A stretch of DNA of 64,000 nt, taken from the NCBI GenBank assembly GCA_037442025.1, contig JBBIRB010000008.1, positions 1-64,000 of the forward strand. The letters are read 5' to 3'. Each line of letters starts with the position of its first letter. Positions within the stretch are counted from its first letter, which is position 1. A program made the translations under genes and the position numbers. A model generated the notes under the pieces. That model saw only the letters and a list, made by a program, of their open reading frames with translations, was not told the DNA's origin and did no database searches. Positions 1-10,051 of the stretch are shown piece by piece. Source of the DNA: UBA2287 sp037442025 (GTDB lineage: Bacteria; Bacteroidota; Bacteroidia; Bacteroidales; Tenuifilaceae).

Positions 1-48
1 GAAAAGGTAGTAGCTTGCTGCTGGAACATTGAAGATTCGGTATAAGAA

Positions 49-70
49 AAAAGGGGCCTTAGCCCCTTTC
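49..70 (-). terminator. Intrinsic terminator after gltX
   Basis: An 8-bp GC-rich hairpin (AAGGGGC-type arms at 50-57 and 62-69, 4-nt loop) is followed on the minus strand by a run of T. It lies just beyond the gltX stop codon. Nothing recognisable lies in bases 1-48. Confidence 0.85.
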
Positions 71-75
71 AAATT

Positions 76-1599
76 CTATTTAATTGTTTCAATTGCCTTT
101 TCAAGTCTGGTTATCACCTCATTCTTGCCAAGCACTTCAGTTATATCGGCAATTCCAGGCCCTTTCGACTCGCCAACCAGGGCCAAACGCAGTGTGTTCA
201 TTACTCTTCCCATTCCGAAGCTCCTTTCGTTAATGAACACTTTAAGCTTTTCGTCTATTTGAGGTGCATTAAATTCCTCAATAGACCGAAAGAAATCAGT
301 AACCTCTGTTAGCATTGCAGGCGAATCATCCTTCCAGTGCTTCTTCACCGTAACTTCGTCGTAACTATTTGGAGCCAAATAGAAGAATGAAGCCTGATTC
401 CAAACTTCGTGAATAAAGTTGAGGCGCTCCTTTACCAACCCTATCACTTTTTCTTCTCTTGCAAAATTGGGTTCAATCCCTTTCTGCTTTAGCACCAACA
501 TGAACTCATTGGCCAATTCGGCATTCGATTTTTTTATTAAGTACTGGTGGTTGAACCATTTGGCCTTCTCGGGGTCGAAGCGAGCACCACTCTTATTAAC
601 CCGTTCCAACGAAAACTGAGCAATAAGTTCATCCATACCCATTACCTCCTGCTCGGTTCCTGGATTCCACCCCAGTAGTGCCAATAAGTTTACAAAGGCA
701 TCGGGAATATAACCATCTTCGCGGTATCCTCTCGAAATTTCGCCTTCGGCCGATTTCCATTCCAAAGGAAATACCGGAAATCCCATTTTATCACCATCTC
801 GCTTGCTTAGCTTCCCATTCCCTGTGGGTTTGAGCAGAAGTGGTAGGTGTGCAAACTGGGGCATACAATCGGTCCATCCAAGTGCCCGGTACAAAAGAAC
901 ATGCAGCGGGAGCGAAGGTAGCCACTCCTCCCCTCGAATTACATGGCTGATTTCCATCAAATAATCATCGGTAATATTGGCTAAGTGGTAAGTAGGCAGC
1001 ATGTCGGCACTTTTAAAAAGTACTTTATCGTCGAGGGTTGATGTATTTACCACCACATCGCCCCTAATAAGGTCGTGCATTTTTACCTCCTCGTTATCGG
1101 GCATTTTGAAACGAATTACCCATTGCTCGCCTGCCTCAATAAGCCTTTGAGTTTCAGCATCGCCCATTGCTATCGAAGTTTTCATCCTGTTTCGTATGGC
1201 GTGGCCATATGTAAACATATCTCCATGGGCTTCTGCTTCGGCACGTAAAGCATCCAATTCGCTAGGGGTGTCGAAAGCGTAGTAGGCATTTCCCGAAGCC
1301 ACCAGTTTCTCGGCGTACTGCCTATAAATGGCCTTCCGTTGGCTTTGCCTGTAGGGCGCATGGGGTCCTCCCTCAACAACTCCCTCGTCAATCCTAATCC
1401 CGCACCAGTTAAGCGCTTCGTTAATGTACTCTTCGGCTCCAGGAACAAACCGCTGCGAGTCGGTATCCTCAATTCGAAGAATGAAATCGCCCCCATGCTG
1501 GCGGGCAAAAAAGTAGTTAAAAAGGGCGGTGCGTACACCACCTATATGCAGCGGTCCTGTTGGACTTGGAGCAAAGCGAACACGAATTCTTTTGGACAT
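76..1599 (-). CDS. gltX: Glutamyl-tRNA synthetase
   Basis: Class I aminoacyl-tRNA synthetase that charges tRNA(Glu) with glutamate in the cytoplasm. The N-terminus carries the HIGH-type signature in FAPSPTGPLHIGG and the KMSKS-type signature is KLSKRDG, followed by the helical anticodon-binding C-terminal half. The 507-residue length is normal for the family. The open frame extends 12 codons further upstream to 1635, but I start it at 1599 (MSKRIRV) because homologues start there and because a good -7 promoter box (CAAAGATA on the plus strand, 1620-1627) lies inside the extension. It is transcribed away from the gamma-glutamyltransferase gene and ends at an intrinsic terminator. Confidence 0.97.
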   Translation of the reverse strand: MSKRIRVRFAPSPTGPLHIGGVRTALFNYFFARQHGGDFILRIEDTDSQRFVPGAEEYINEALNWCGIRIDEGVVEGGPHAPYRQSQRKAIYRQYAEKLVASGNAYYAFDTPSELDALRAEAEAHGDMFTYGHAIRNRMKTSIAMGDAETQRLIEAGEQWVIRFKMPDNEEVKMHDLIRGDVVVNTSTLDDKVLFKSADMLPTYHLANITDDYLMEISHVIRGEEWLPSLPLHVLLYRALGWTDCMPQFAHLPLLLKPTGNGKLSKRDGDKMGFPVFPLEWKSAEGEISRGYREDGYIPDAFVNLLALLGWNPGTEQEVMGMDELIAQFSLERVNKSGARFDPEKAKWFNHQYLIKKSNAELANEFMLVLKQKGIEPNFAREEKVIGLVKERLNFIHEVWNQASFFYLAPNSYDEVTVKKHWKDDSPAMLTEVTDFFRSIEEFNAPQIDEKLKVFINERSFGMGRVMNTLRLALVGESKGPGIADITEVLGKNEVITRLEKAIETIK

Positions 1600-1619
1600 A
1601 CTATTGATTTTTGGGTGCA

Positions 1620-1627
1620 CAAAGATA
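1620..1627 (-). promoter_or_regulatory. gltX promoter -7 box
   Basis: TATCTTTG on the minus strand matches the Bacteroidota consensus TAnnTTTG exactly. It lies 21 nt before the chosen gltX start. No convincing -33 TTG at the usual distance. Confidence 0.55.
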
Positions 1628-1718
1628 GCTTTCAAATCTCTGTTTTAAAATTTCAATTTTTAAGTACTTGGTATAAACTATGGATTCCTTAAATTGTCTC
1701 AGAATAAAAATCATCATT

Positions 1719-3407
1719 ATGAGAACGAATACAATATTTTTTCTTCTTTTTATTTCAACTATCTCAATGGTTGCGCAGGATAGAATAACTGGAAAACCCT
1801 TTGCTACCCGTTCCGAAGTAATTGCTCGCAACGGCATGGCAGCCACCAGTCAACCTCTGGCAACGCAGGTGGCCATTGATATTCTTAAAAAGGGGGGCAA
1901 TGCCATCGATGCAGCCATTGCAGCTAATGCCATGCTGGGCCTTGTTGAGCCAACGGGCTGCGGAATTGGAGGCGACCTTTTTGCCATAATTTGGGATGCC
2001 AAAACGAAAAAGTTATACGGGCTAAATGCCAGCGGGCGTTCGCCTAGGGCGCTCACCATCGAATACTTCAAGCAACAGGAGATGAAAAGAATCCCTTCGT
2101 ATGGTCCATTGCCCGTAACGGTACCCGGAACCGTGGACGGGTGGTTCGAAATGCACAAGCGATTTGGGAAAACTCCCATGAACCAAATTCTAGAGCCTGC
2201 TATATACTACGCTCGCGAAGGTTTTCCGGTTTCAGAGCTCATTGCTTATTACATGGAACGCTCGGTTAGGGTTCTCGGTCAATACCCAAATTTCAAGGAG
2301 ACTTTCATGCCAAATGGTAAGATGCCTGCTAAGGGAGAAATTTTTCGTAACCCAAGCCTTGCCAATACCTACGAGAAGATTTCAAAGGGGGGGCGCGATG
2401 CCTTTTACAAGGGCGACATTGCCCGAACCATTGAAAAGTACATTAAGGATCAGGGTGGTTTTCTCAGCTATAACGATCTTGCATCGCATCGTTCGGAATG
2501 GGTATTCCCGGTCTCAACCAATTACCGTGGCTACGATGTTTGGGAGCTCCCTCCCAACGGGCAAGGCATTGCTGCGCTCCAGATCCTAAACATTTTAGAG
2601 GGTTTTGATATTAAGAGTATGGGGTTCGGAAGTGCTGAGTACCTCCACCATTTTATCGAAGCAAAAAAACTTGCCTTCGAAGACAGAGCGCACTACTATG
2701 CCGACATGCAGATTGAAAAGGTTCCTTTAGAAAGGCTCATTTCGAAAGAATATGCTGCTGAAAGGCGAAGCTTAATTGACCCCAACAGGGCAGCACGCAC
2801 CTTTGAACCCGGAGCAATGGACACTCCCAGTACCATTTACCTTACAGTTGCCGATAAAGATGGTAATATGGTTTCGCTAATTCAGAGCAACTACAGGGGC
2901 ATGGGCTCAGGAATGACACCCTATGGGTTAGGTTTTGTGCTTCAAGATCGGGGCGAATCGTTTAATCTTGAGGAGGGCTACTTAAATACTTACGCTCCTG
3001 GCAAGCGACCATTCCACACAATAATTCCTGGTTTTATTACCAAAGATGGCGCTCCCTATGTGAGTTTCGGAGTTATGGGAGGTGCCATGCAGCCTCAGGG
3101 TCACGCACAGATTGTTGTTAACCTAATCGACTTTAATATGAACCTGCAGGAAGCAGGCGATGCCCCACGAGTTCAACACGAGGGATCCTCTGAACCTACT
3201 GGCGAACGAATGACCAATGGAGGAGTAGTTCTGCTCGAGGAAGGTTTTGGTTGGGAGGTTGTTCGCCAACTTCTTCAGAAGGGGCATAGGGTGCAGTGGG
3301 ATTTGGGTGGTTATGGTGGCTATCAGGCCATTATGTTCGATGCTGCAAATGGGGTATACTATGGCGCATCGGAATCGAGAAAGGATGGGCAGGCTTCGGG
3401 GTACTAA
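1719..3407 (+). CDS. ggt: Gamma-glutamyltransferase family protein (exported)
   Basis: N-terminal nucleophile hydrolase that cleaves gamma-glutamyl bonds, for example of glutathione; the precursor self-cleaves into two subunits. From 1719 the protein is 562 residues with a signal peptide (MRTNTIFFLLFISTISMVAQ), so it should act in the periplasm or at the surface. The expected catalytic and self-cleavage threonine is Thr372 in PSTIYLTVADKDGN, and the following NYRGMGSG and the glycine-rich FGVMGGAMQPQGH segment are typical of the branch often annotated as GGT-like acylases. An in-frame ATG at 1680 would add 13 residues ahead of the signal peptide and is less likely. It stands alone between divergent gltX and the downstream sensor gene. 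The exact substrate cannot be told from sequence. Confidence 0.93.
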   Translation: MRTNTIFFLLFISTISMVAQDRITGKPFATRSEVIARNGMAATSQPLATQVAIDILKKGGNAIDAAIAANAMLGLVEPTGCGIGGDLFAIIWDAKTKKLYGLNASGRSPRALTIEYFKQQEMKRIPSYGPLPVTVPGTVDGWFEMHKRFGKTPMNQILEPAIYYAREGFPVSELIAYYMERSVRVLGQYPNFKETFMPNGKMPAKGEIFRNPSLANTYEKISKGGRDAFYKGDIARTIEKYIKDQGGFLSYNDLASHRSEWVFPVSTNYRGYDVWELPPNGQGIAALQILNILEGFDIKSMGFGSAEYLHHFIEAKKLAFEDRAHYYADMQIEKVPLERLISKEYAAERRSLIDPNRAARTFEPGAMDTPSTIYLTVADKDGNMVSLIQSNYRGMGSGMTPYGLGFVLQDRGESFNLEEGYLNTYAPGKRPFHTIIPGFITKDGAPYVSFGVMGGAMQPQGHAQIVVNLIDFNMNLQEAGDAPRVQHEGSSEPTGERMTNGGVVLLEEGFGWEVVRQLLQKGHRVQWDLGGYGGYQAIMFDAANGVYYGASESRKDGQASGY

Positions 3408-3509
3408 AAGAATTAAAGGATTTTTTCACCGAACATTACTAAATGTTAATTTATTTACTTTTTTACCGTTGGTTTCGAGAAAAAATTTAATTTTATGCTT
3501 TGGTAGGAA

Positions 3510-3517
3510 TAATTTTG
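3510..3517 (+). promoter_or_regulatory. Possible -7 box before the SpoIIE sensor gene
   Basis: TAATTTTG matches TAnnTTTG exactly but lies only 7 nt before the ATG at 3525, which would make the transcript nearly leaderless. It may be fortuitous. Confidence 0.35.
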
Positions 3518-3524
3518 TAACTCA

Positions 3525-6500
3525 ATGTTTTTTAAAAGATCCCTTTTTCTCGTTGCAATACTAGCATTGACCCGCATCACATCGTTTGCTCAAATAAACG
3601 AGAAGGGAATTCCCATAATTAAAAACTTTAATCCGGTCGATTACGATTTTGCCGACCAAAACTGGTGCGCCGTACAGGACCACAGGGGAATCATGTACTT
3701 TGGAAATCAGGAGGGCTACGTACTCGAGTTCGATGGTAAATCGTTCCGTAAAATACTCATTCCCGAGTCGCGCTCGGTACGTTCCATGGCGGTTGACTCA
3801 CTTGGTACTGTTTACGTGGGTACTGTTGGCGATTTTGGCTACCTGAAACCCGACCTACAAGGGAACCTTCATTACGAAAGCTTATCGCACTTAATTACCG
3901 ATTCGGTTGGCAGGTATGGTGAAATTTGGAAAACCTATTCTTTTGGACAAAACGTATACTTTCAAACGTTTCTGTATATATTTTTATATAACGGACAAAC
4001 AATTAAAACCATTAGTATTCCTAGGGAATTGAGGTTGTTCTTTTCGCATAAAGTAAATAACAACCTTTATCTCAATTTACGAACAGTTGGGTTAAAAAAA
4101 CTTGAACAAGAAAGGTTGGCAGACCTCCCGGAACATGGTTTTTTTAAAGATAAAATTATATATAGCATCGTTCCAATTGCAAAAAATAATATTCTTGTAG
4201 TTACTGGTAATGGGTTCTTTGCATACAACCCATCAACAGGAGAGAGCCGACAAGTTGATTCACCTAACTCCTTTTTAGGTAAGATGAACAAAGAAGGTTT
4301 ACCTTACCACAATATCCTGCTTAACGACAGCACACTAGCATTGGGGCGCGTACTGAATAGTTTCTACTCCTTATCGCGTGTTACTCAAAATGGCAACCCC
4401 ATTGAAATTATAAATGCCGAAAACGGCCTGATGGACGAAATGGTAACCTACCTTTATCAACGTCAGTCCGTTTCGGGCTCTGCACCTCTTTGGATGTGCT
4501 TGAATAAGGGTATTGCCAAGGCCGACATCCATTCGCCCATTCGAAGATTTAATGAATCTTCGGGGGTAAGAGGACAAATTCTCGATATTATCCGTTTTAA
4601 TGGTCGATTATTCTTGGCCACAATGGCTGGCGTATACTATCAGGATTATGATAGTAATGGACTTGCATATTTCAAACAAATACCCGAAATCAATTCCACT
4701 ACTTGGTCATTTCAAGTTTTTAAAGACCCCCAAACTGGAAAAGAAAGATTGATGGCCTCTGGCGATCATGTATTTGAAATAACACCAGCATTAAAGGGAA
4801 TTTATGCGCAAGAAAATCTTATTTGCTATAAGTTTATACAGTTACCAAACGATTCCAAAAGATTATATGTTGGAGCTACTGGTTTGTTTTACATGGAAAA
4901 ATCGACCACCGGCTGGCTAGAAAAGAAGAGGGTAAAACCATCCGAACTTCGCTCAGAGGTTCGCCATATGGCTCAAGACAAATGGGGAAACCTTTGGCTA
5001 ACCACAAAGGTTCATGGTATTCAGAAAGTTCTTTTTACCCAAACCGACACTGTTGTAACAAATTACGACACCAATCACGGCTTGCCTTCGCTTACAAACC
5101 TGTCGGTTTTTAAAATTGGCGAAGAAACAATTTTTGGGACCACATATGGGCTTTACAAATTCAATTACGATAGCAACTTTTTTGAACCCTATAGCTTGCC
5201 AAGCCTACCCGAAAGGCTTAAAAGCAAAGGTATCAGCAAGTTTTTCGAAACTCCCGATGGTTTCTTAATTGTATTTCAAGACAATAAAAAGTTTTGGCTC
5301 GAAAAGTTCGTTCGCAAACCCGATGGTTCGTACGACATTGTTAGCACCCCTTTCAAGGCATTTCCCACATTTGCATCCGATGCAATTTATGCAGAGCCCA
5401 ATGGAATGATTTGGTATGGTGTTTCTACAGAACTATACAGTTACAACCCAAATATTGTAAGAGATTATTCCGAACCATTTTATGCTCTTATCCGAAAGGT
5501 GTCTACAAAAGGCGATTCCATTGTATTCCACGGAAGTTTTGTAAATGAACTCCCGAGCGGAAAAACGATAGTTTCCTTAACCCAGCCCCAAAAACAGGTA
5601 TACAAGTTTCCTTACCGTTTCAATAGTTTTACTTTCGAAGTGGCTTCAACTTTCTTCGAAAATGAATCGGCTATAGAGTACTCATACATTCTGGAGGGAA
5701 ACGATAAGGAGTGGAGCCGATGGAGCGCAGAACCCCGCCCAATTTACACCAACCTTTTTGAGGGCAATTATACCTTTAAAATGAAAGCTCGGAATGTATT
5801 TGGAACCGAGAGCTATGTTGCCGAATATCGCTTTTCTATTAGCCCCCCATGGTTCCGAAGCATTATTGCATATATTTCCTATGTTCTGTTTCTGGTCGGC
5901 TTTATTTGGTTCATAGTGAAGTGGAACACTCGGCGACTCATTGCTGAAAAGGAGCGATTAGAGGAGATTGTTCGTCAGCGTACCGCTGAGGTTGTTGCTC
6001 AGAAAGAAGAAATTGAAAAGCAGAATGAGGAACTCGAAATACAACGCGATAAAATTTTTGAACAGAACGAAGAGATAAAGAGTAGCATTACCTACGCTAG
6101 CCGTATTCAAAATGCCTTGCTCACCCCCGACGAAACCATTAAAAATATTTTCGACGATTTCTTCATCCTCTTCCTGCCCCGCGACATTGTAAGTGGCGAC
6201 TTTTACTGGTTTACACAAATTGGTACCCGTAAAATATGTGCTGCTGCCGATTGTACCGGTCACGGCGTTCCCGGAGGCTTTATGAGCATGTTGGGAATGG
6301 GGCTTTTGAACCAAATTATTTCGCGTAACGAGAAAATTACTGCTTCAGAAATTCTCGACCAATTACGTTCCTTTATTATAACTTCCCTGCACCAGACCGG
6401 CAGAACTGGTGAAAACAAGGATGGAATGGACATTGCCCTATACGTAATTGATACGCAACTAAGAACCATTGAATTTGCCGGTGCCAATAATCCATTGGTT

Positions 6501-6824
6501 GTAATTCGCAATAACGAAGTTATTCAAATTAAAGGCGATAAAATGCCCATTGGTATTCACCTCCGTTGCGATGTGCCATTTACAAACCATGTAATGGAGT
6601 ACATGCCCGGCGATGTGGTTTACACCTTCTCCGACGGTTACCAGGATCAATTTGGTGGCCCCGATCAAAGGAAGTTCATGGTTAAAAACCTAAAAGAGCT
6701 ACTTCTGAGCATTCATAAATTCCCCATGAGCGAGCAGCGCGATATATTGCATCGAACGCTTTTGGAATGGCATGGCGATTCATCGCGCATTGACGACGTG
6801 GTTCTGATTGGTGTTAAATTGTAA
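3525..6824 (+). CDS. Beta-propeller/Y_Y_Y sensor with SpoIIE-type PP2C phosphatase
   Basis: A 1,099-residue membrane signalling protein. Signal peptide at residues 1-22, then a long periplasmic region with two-component-regulator propeller-like repeats (to about 680), a triple-tyrosine (Y_Y_Y) domain at about 695-778, one transmembrane helix at about 780-800, a charged coiled coil to about 858, and a SpoIIE/PP2C serine/threonine phosphatase domain at about 876-1099. Phosphatase metal-binding motifs are visible: VSGDFYW, DCTGHGVPGG, FSDGYQDQFGG and the terminal DDVVLIG. The architecture resembles hybrid polysaccharide sensors, but the output is protein dephosphorylation rather than a histidine kinase. 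The partner phosphoprotein is unknown; a SiaC-like protein encoded at 60615-61025 is a family-level candidate. The next gene starts 9 nt downstream and is probably cotranscribed. Confidence 0.93.
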   Translation: MFFKRSLFLVAILALTRITSFAQINEKGIPIIKNFNPVDYDFADQNWCAVQDHRGIMYFGNQEGYVLEFDGKSFRKILIPESRSVRSMAVDSLGTVYVGTVGDFGYLKPDLQGNLHYESLSHLITDSVGRYGEIWKTYSFGQNVYFQTFLYIFLYNGQTIKTISIPRELRLFFSHKVNNNLYLNLRTVGLKKLEQERLADLPEHGFFKDKIIYSIVPIAKNNILVVTGNGFFAYNPSTGESRQVDSPNSFLGKMNKEGLPYHNILLNDSTLALGRVLNSFYSLSRVTQNGNPIEIINAENGLMDEMVTYLYQRQSVSGSAPLWMCLNKGIAKADIHSPIRRFNESSGVRGQILDIIRFNGRLFLATMAGVYYQDYDSNGLAYFKQIPEINSTTWSFQVFKDPQTGKERLMASGDHVFEITPALKGIYAQENLICYKFIQLPNDSKRLYVGATGLFYMEKSTTGWLEKKRVKPSELRSEVRHMAQDKWGNLWLTTKVHGIQKVLFTQTDTVVTNYDTNHGLPSLTNLSVFKIGEETIFGTTYGLYKFNYDSNFFEPYSLPSLPERLKSKGISKFFETPDGFLIVFQDNKKFWLEKFVRKPDGSYDIVSTPFKAFPTFASDAIYAEPNGMIWYGVSTELYSYNPNIVRDYSEPFYALIRKVSTKGDSIVFHGSFVNELPSGKTIVSLTQPQKQVYKFPYRFNSFTFEVASTFFENESAIEYSYILEGNDKEWSRWSAEPRPIYTNLFEGNYTFKMKARNVFGTESYVAEYRFSISPPWFRSIIAYISYVLFLVGFIWFIVKWNTRRLIAEKERLEEIVRQRTAEVVAQKEEIEKQNEELEIQRDKIFEQNEEIKSSITYASRIQNALLTPDETIKNIFDDFFILFLPRDIVSGDFYWFTQIGTRKICAAADCTGHGVPGGFMSMLGMGLLNQIISRNEKITASEILDQLRSFIITSLHQTGRTGENKDGMDIALYVIDTQLRTIEFAGANNPLVVIRNNEVIQIKGDKMPIGIHLRCDVPFTNHVMEYMPGDVVYTFSDGYQDQFGGPDQRKFMVKNLKELLLSIHKFPMSEQRDILHRTLLEWHGDSSRIDDVVLIGVKL

Positions 6825-6833
6825 TTTTCTTAA

Positions 6834-7334
6834 ATGGGCCAATTGAGGGGCGATCCAAAGGTTTACCAAACTCTTTCCCAGTTAGCAATTCATTTCGATT
6901 ATTACGAGCATCCTCCTGTTCCCACAGTTGAAGATGCCTCGCGTTACTGGGCCGACATTGATGCGGCACATTGTAAAAATCTCTTTTTTCGAAATCATAA
7001 AGGGAATCGGCACTACCTAGTTATATTCCATTATCAGAAACAACTCAATATCCGATTTCTTGAGCAGCGGCTCAAGCAGGGTAAACTTACATTTGCCTCG
7101 GCAGAACGAATGCAAAAGTATCTGGGCTTACAACCTGGCTCCGTTTCGGTTTTCGGTGTTGTTAACGACCCGCAAAAGCATGTATACCTGTTTATTGACC
7201 GCACGCTGCTAGATTATGAACGAATTAGCTTCCATCCAAATCTCAATACTGCCTCCTTGGTAATATCAATCAACGACCTCAAGCGATTCCTTGCACATTC
7301 AGGAAATGGTTTCGAATTTGTTAACTTCGATTAA
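6834..7334 (+). CDS. YbaK/ProXp-ala type aminoacyl-tRNA deacylase
   Basis: A 166-residue free-standing editing domain of the YbaK/ProRS-associated (PrdX/ProXp-ala) family, which hydrolyses mischarged Ala-tRNA(Pro) in trans. The first half carries the family pattern FDYYEHPPVPTVEDA, and the middle contains the conserved KNLFFRNHKGNRHYLV strand and the GSVSVFGVVND motif around the substrate pocket. The length is normal. It starts 9 nt after the SpoIIE sensor stop codon, so it is probably cotranscribed with it, although no functional link is obvious. A strong bidirectional hairpin terminator follows. Confidence 0.9.
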   Translation: MGQLRGDPKVYQTLSQLAIHFDYYEHPPVPTVEDASRYWADIDAAHCKNLFFRNHKGNRHYLVIFHYQKQLNIRFLEQRLKQGKLTFASAERMQKYLGLQPGSVSVFGVVNDPQKHVYLFIDRTLLDYERISFHPNLNTASLVISINDLKRFLAHSGNGFEFVNFD

Positions 7335-7336
7335 AC

Positions 7337-7369
7337 AAAAAGCCCTGCACAACGATGCAGGGCTTTTTT
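7337..7369. terminator. Bidirectional terminator between convergent genes
   Basis: A perfect 13-bp stem (7337-7349 with 7356-7368, 6-nt loop) has A-run and T-run flanks, so it can stop transcription from both the deacylase gene (+) and nrdJ (-). Confidence 0.93.
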
Positions 7370-7386
7370 GAATACATAAAGTGGAA

Positions 7387-9960
7387 TTATCCGCACTTTG
7401 AGTTTCCGCAACCGGTGCAAATAAGGCAACCCTCTTGGTATATTAAAGATTCCGATCCGCACTCCGTGCATTTTTTACCAATTTTGGCTTTGGTTCCGTT
7501 TGGAATGTACTTACGAAGCGCCCTTTCAACACCCGCATTCCAAGTGTTAATGGTTTCGTTATCGAGACGAAGCGAACCTATTAAATTTACTACATCGGTA
7601 ATTGGCATACCATTTCGTAATACTCCCGATATCAACTTAGCATAATTCCAAAATTCTTTGTTGAACATGTGCGAAAGGCCTCCAATGGTATTGGTGTATC
7701 CGTACTTGTCGATATATTGGAAATCGTAACGGCTTCCGTTGGAATCTTTAACCTTCAAAATACGCCCCGATGTAACGGACTTGGGAATTGGAAGAACATC
7801 GTCCTCAGAGAGACCTGTAAAAATTTCGTAGGGTTTTCCATTGAATAAACCTACAAAGGCCACCCAATTTTCGTGGTTGTTTTTAAATCGAATGATTTCG
7901 CAATTGAGCACTTCGGGACGTTTTGCCGGGCGACCCTCCTCGGTTTCGTCCTTCTCGTTCCCTTTTCCAATGGATACCAAAACGCCATCGCGCGAACCCT
8001 CGCGGTACACGGTACATCCCTTACATCCACTCTCCCATGCGGTTTGGTAAACTTTAGCTACCATTTCCTCTGTAGTATCGGTAGGAAGATTAACAGTAAC
8101 GCTAATGGAGTGATCGACCCATTTTTGAACCACTCCCTGCATTTTTACTTTGCTAACCCAATCAACGTCGTTTGAGGTAGCTTTATAGTAGGGCGATTTT
8201 TCAACCAGCTTCTGAACTTCCTCATCACTTAGGGTCTTTAACTCACTGGCATTGTAACCATTCACTTCGAGCCATGTTATAAACTTGTGGTGGAACACAT
8301 TGAATTCTTCCCAAGCATCGCCAACCTGATCGGTGAAACTAATTTTCACGTTCTTATCGTTGGGATTCACCTTGCGTCTACGCTTGTAAACGGGTAAAAA
8401 TACGGGTTCAATACCCGAGGTTGTTTGGGTCATTAAACTGGTTGTACCGGTGGGTGCTATGGTTAGTAGGGCAATATTTCTGCGGCCATACTTAACCATA
8501 TTGCTATATAGTTCCTCATCTTCCGCCTTTAATCTATTAATAAAGGGGTTGTTCTTCTCGCGCTGCGCGTCATAAATTGGGAAGGGTCCTCGTTCGGCAG
8601 CCAAAAAGGTCGATGAACGGTATGCTTCGAGGGCCAGCGTTTTTTGCACTTCTTCGGCAAAGTCGGTTGCAATGTCGGAACCATAGCGTAACCCAAGCGC
8701 TGCCAGCATATCGCCTTCGGCGGTAATACCAATGCCAGTGCGCCTTCCCTGAATTGCTTTTTGCCGAATTTTGCTCCAAAGTGTGCGTTCTACGGCCTTT
8801 ATTTCTTCGTCTTCGGGGTCGTTGTCAATCTTTGTCTGAATGGCATCTATTTTTTCTAACTCGAGGTCAATTATATCGTCCATCATGCGCTGCGCTGCCC
8901 TACAATGCTCGCTAAAAAGCTTAAAGTTGAATTTTGCCTCAGGGGTGAATGGCTTTTCAACATAGCTGTATAGGTTTAAAGCCAAAAGGCGGCAGCTGTC
9001 GTAGGGGCAAAGGGGAATTTCTCCGCAAGGATTGGTCGATACGGTTCGGAAGCCCAAATCGGAGTAACAATCGGGCACCGACTCACGAATAATGGTATCC
9101 CAGAACAATACTCCGGGTTCAGCTGATTTCCATGCATTGTGTATTATTTTATTCCAAATACCTTTTGCATCAGCTTCCTGAGTGTATTTTGGACTTGTCG
9201 ACTCAATAGGGTACTGCTGGCGGTATGGTTTGCCATCGATTACTGAGCGCATAAACTCATCGTCGATTTTAACCGATACGTTGGCTCCCGTCACCTTACC
9301 GGCTTCCATTTTGGCATCGATAAACTTCTCGGCATCGGGGTGCTTAATCGAAATGGAAAGCATAAGGGCACCTCGGCGTCCGTCCTGAGCAACTTCGCGG
9401 GTTGAGTTGGAGTAACGCTCCATAAAGGGCACAACTCCGGTTGAAGTGAGTGCGCTATTGAGTACGGGGCTACCTTTGGGACGAATGTGCGAGAGGTCGT
9501 GACCTACCCCTCCCCTTCGTTTCATAAGTTGCACCTGCTCCTCATCAACTTTCATAATTCCGCCGTACGAATCGGCATTGCCCTTCGACCCAATAACAAA
9601 GCAGTTAGAAAGGCTAGCTATTTGGAATTGGTTCCCTATTCCGGTCATGGGGCCGCCCTGGGGTACAATGTACTTAAACTCACTCAGTAGTCCATAAATC
9701 TCCTCTTCGCTCATGGGGTTGGGGTACTTTTTCTCTATGCGGGCTATTTCGCGCGCCAAGCGCTTGTGCATGTCGTCGGGAGATACTTCGTAAATATTGC
9801 CCCACGAATCCTTAAGGGCATACTTGCTAACCCACACTTTAGCTGCCATTTCGTCGCCCTTAAAGTAGGCTACCGATGCAGCCATGGCCTCCTCGAACGA
9901 ATAGGTTGTGGCTTTTTCTGTTGTTTGTTGTGCTTGCATTACATTGAATTGCTGATCCAT
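7387..9960 (-). CDS. nrdJ: Adenosylcobalamin-dependent (class II) ribonucleotide reductase
   Basis: Reduces ribonucleotides to deoxyribonucleotides for DNA synthesis using adenosylcobalamin to make the active-site radical, so it works with or without oxygen. The 857-residue protein shows the RNR core: the ASLSNCFV and STNPCGEIPL cysteine motifs, the glycine-rich GGVGHDLSHIR loop and the APTGTTSL segment. The C-terminus carries a CxxC pair and a CxxCGNxxCG cluster (KCTECG, CLICTGCGNSKCG), the zinc/thiol tail that re-reduces the active site. No N-terminal ATP-cone is apparent. A second in-frame Met at residue 8 is an alternative start. A promoter with TTTG, 21 nt and TACCTTGC lies upstream; no cobalamin riboswitch was seen. 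Confidence 0.96.
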   Translation of the reverse strand: MDQQFNVMQAQQTTEKATTYSFEEAMAASVAYFKGDEMAAKVWVSKYALKDSWGNIYEVSPDDMHKRLAREIARIEKKYPNPMSEEEIYGLLSEFKYIVPQGGPMTGIGNQFQIASLSNCFVIGSKGNADSYGGIMKVDEEQVQLMKRRGGVGHDLSHIRPKGSPVLNSALTSTGVVPFMERYSNSTREVAQDGRRGALMLSISIKHPDAEKFIDAKMEAGKVTGANVSVKIDDEFMRSVIDGKPYRQQYPIESTSPKYTQEADAKGIWNKIIHNAWKSAEPGVLFWDTIIRESVPDCYSDLGFRTVSTNPCGEIPLCPYDSCRLLALNLYSYVEKPFTPEAKFNFKLFSEHCRAAQRMMDDIIDLELEKIDAIQTKIDNDPEDEEIKAVERTLWSKIRQKAIQGRRTGIGITAEGDMLAALGLRYGSDIATDFAEEVQKTLALEAYRSSTFLAAERGPFPIYDAQREKNNPFINRLKAEDEELYSNMVKYGRRNIALLTIAPTGTTSLMTQTTSGIEPVFLPVYKRRRKVNPNDKNVKISFTDQVGDAWEEFNVFHHKFITWLEVNGYNASELKTLSDEEVQKLVEKSPYYKATSNDVDWVSKVKMQGVVQKWVDHSISVTVNLPTDTTEEMVAKVYQTAWESGCKGCTVYREGSRDGVLVSIGKGNEKDETEEGRPAKRPEVLNCEIIRFKNNHENWVAFVGLFNGKPYEIFTGLSEDDVLPIPKSVTSGRILKVKDSNGSRYDFQYIDKYGYTNTIGGLSHMFNKEFWNYAKLISGVLRNGMPITDVVNLIGSLRLDNETINTWNAGVERALRKYIPNGTKAKIGKKCTECGSESLIYQEGCLICTGCGNSKCG

Positions 9961-10051
9961 TTCTTTGAAATTATATTATTTTCGCTTCACATTTTTTAAC
10001 TTGCTGGGAAAAAGGCAAATAAAAACTTTCCGCTTCAAACGAAAAGTTACT

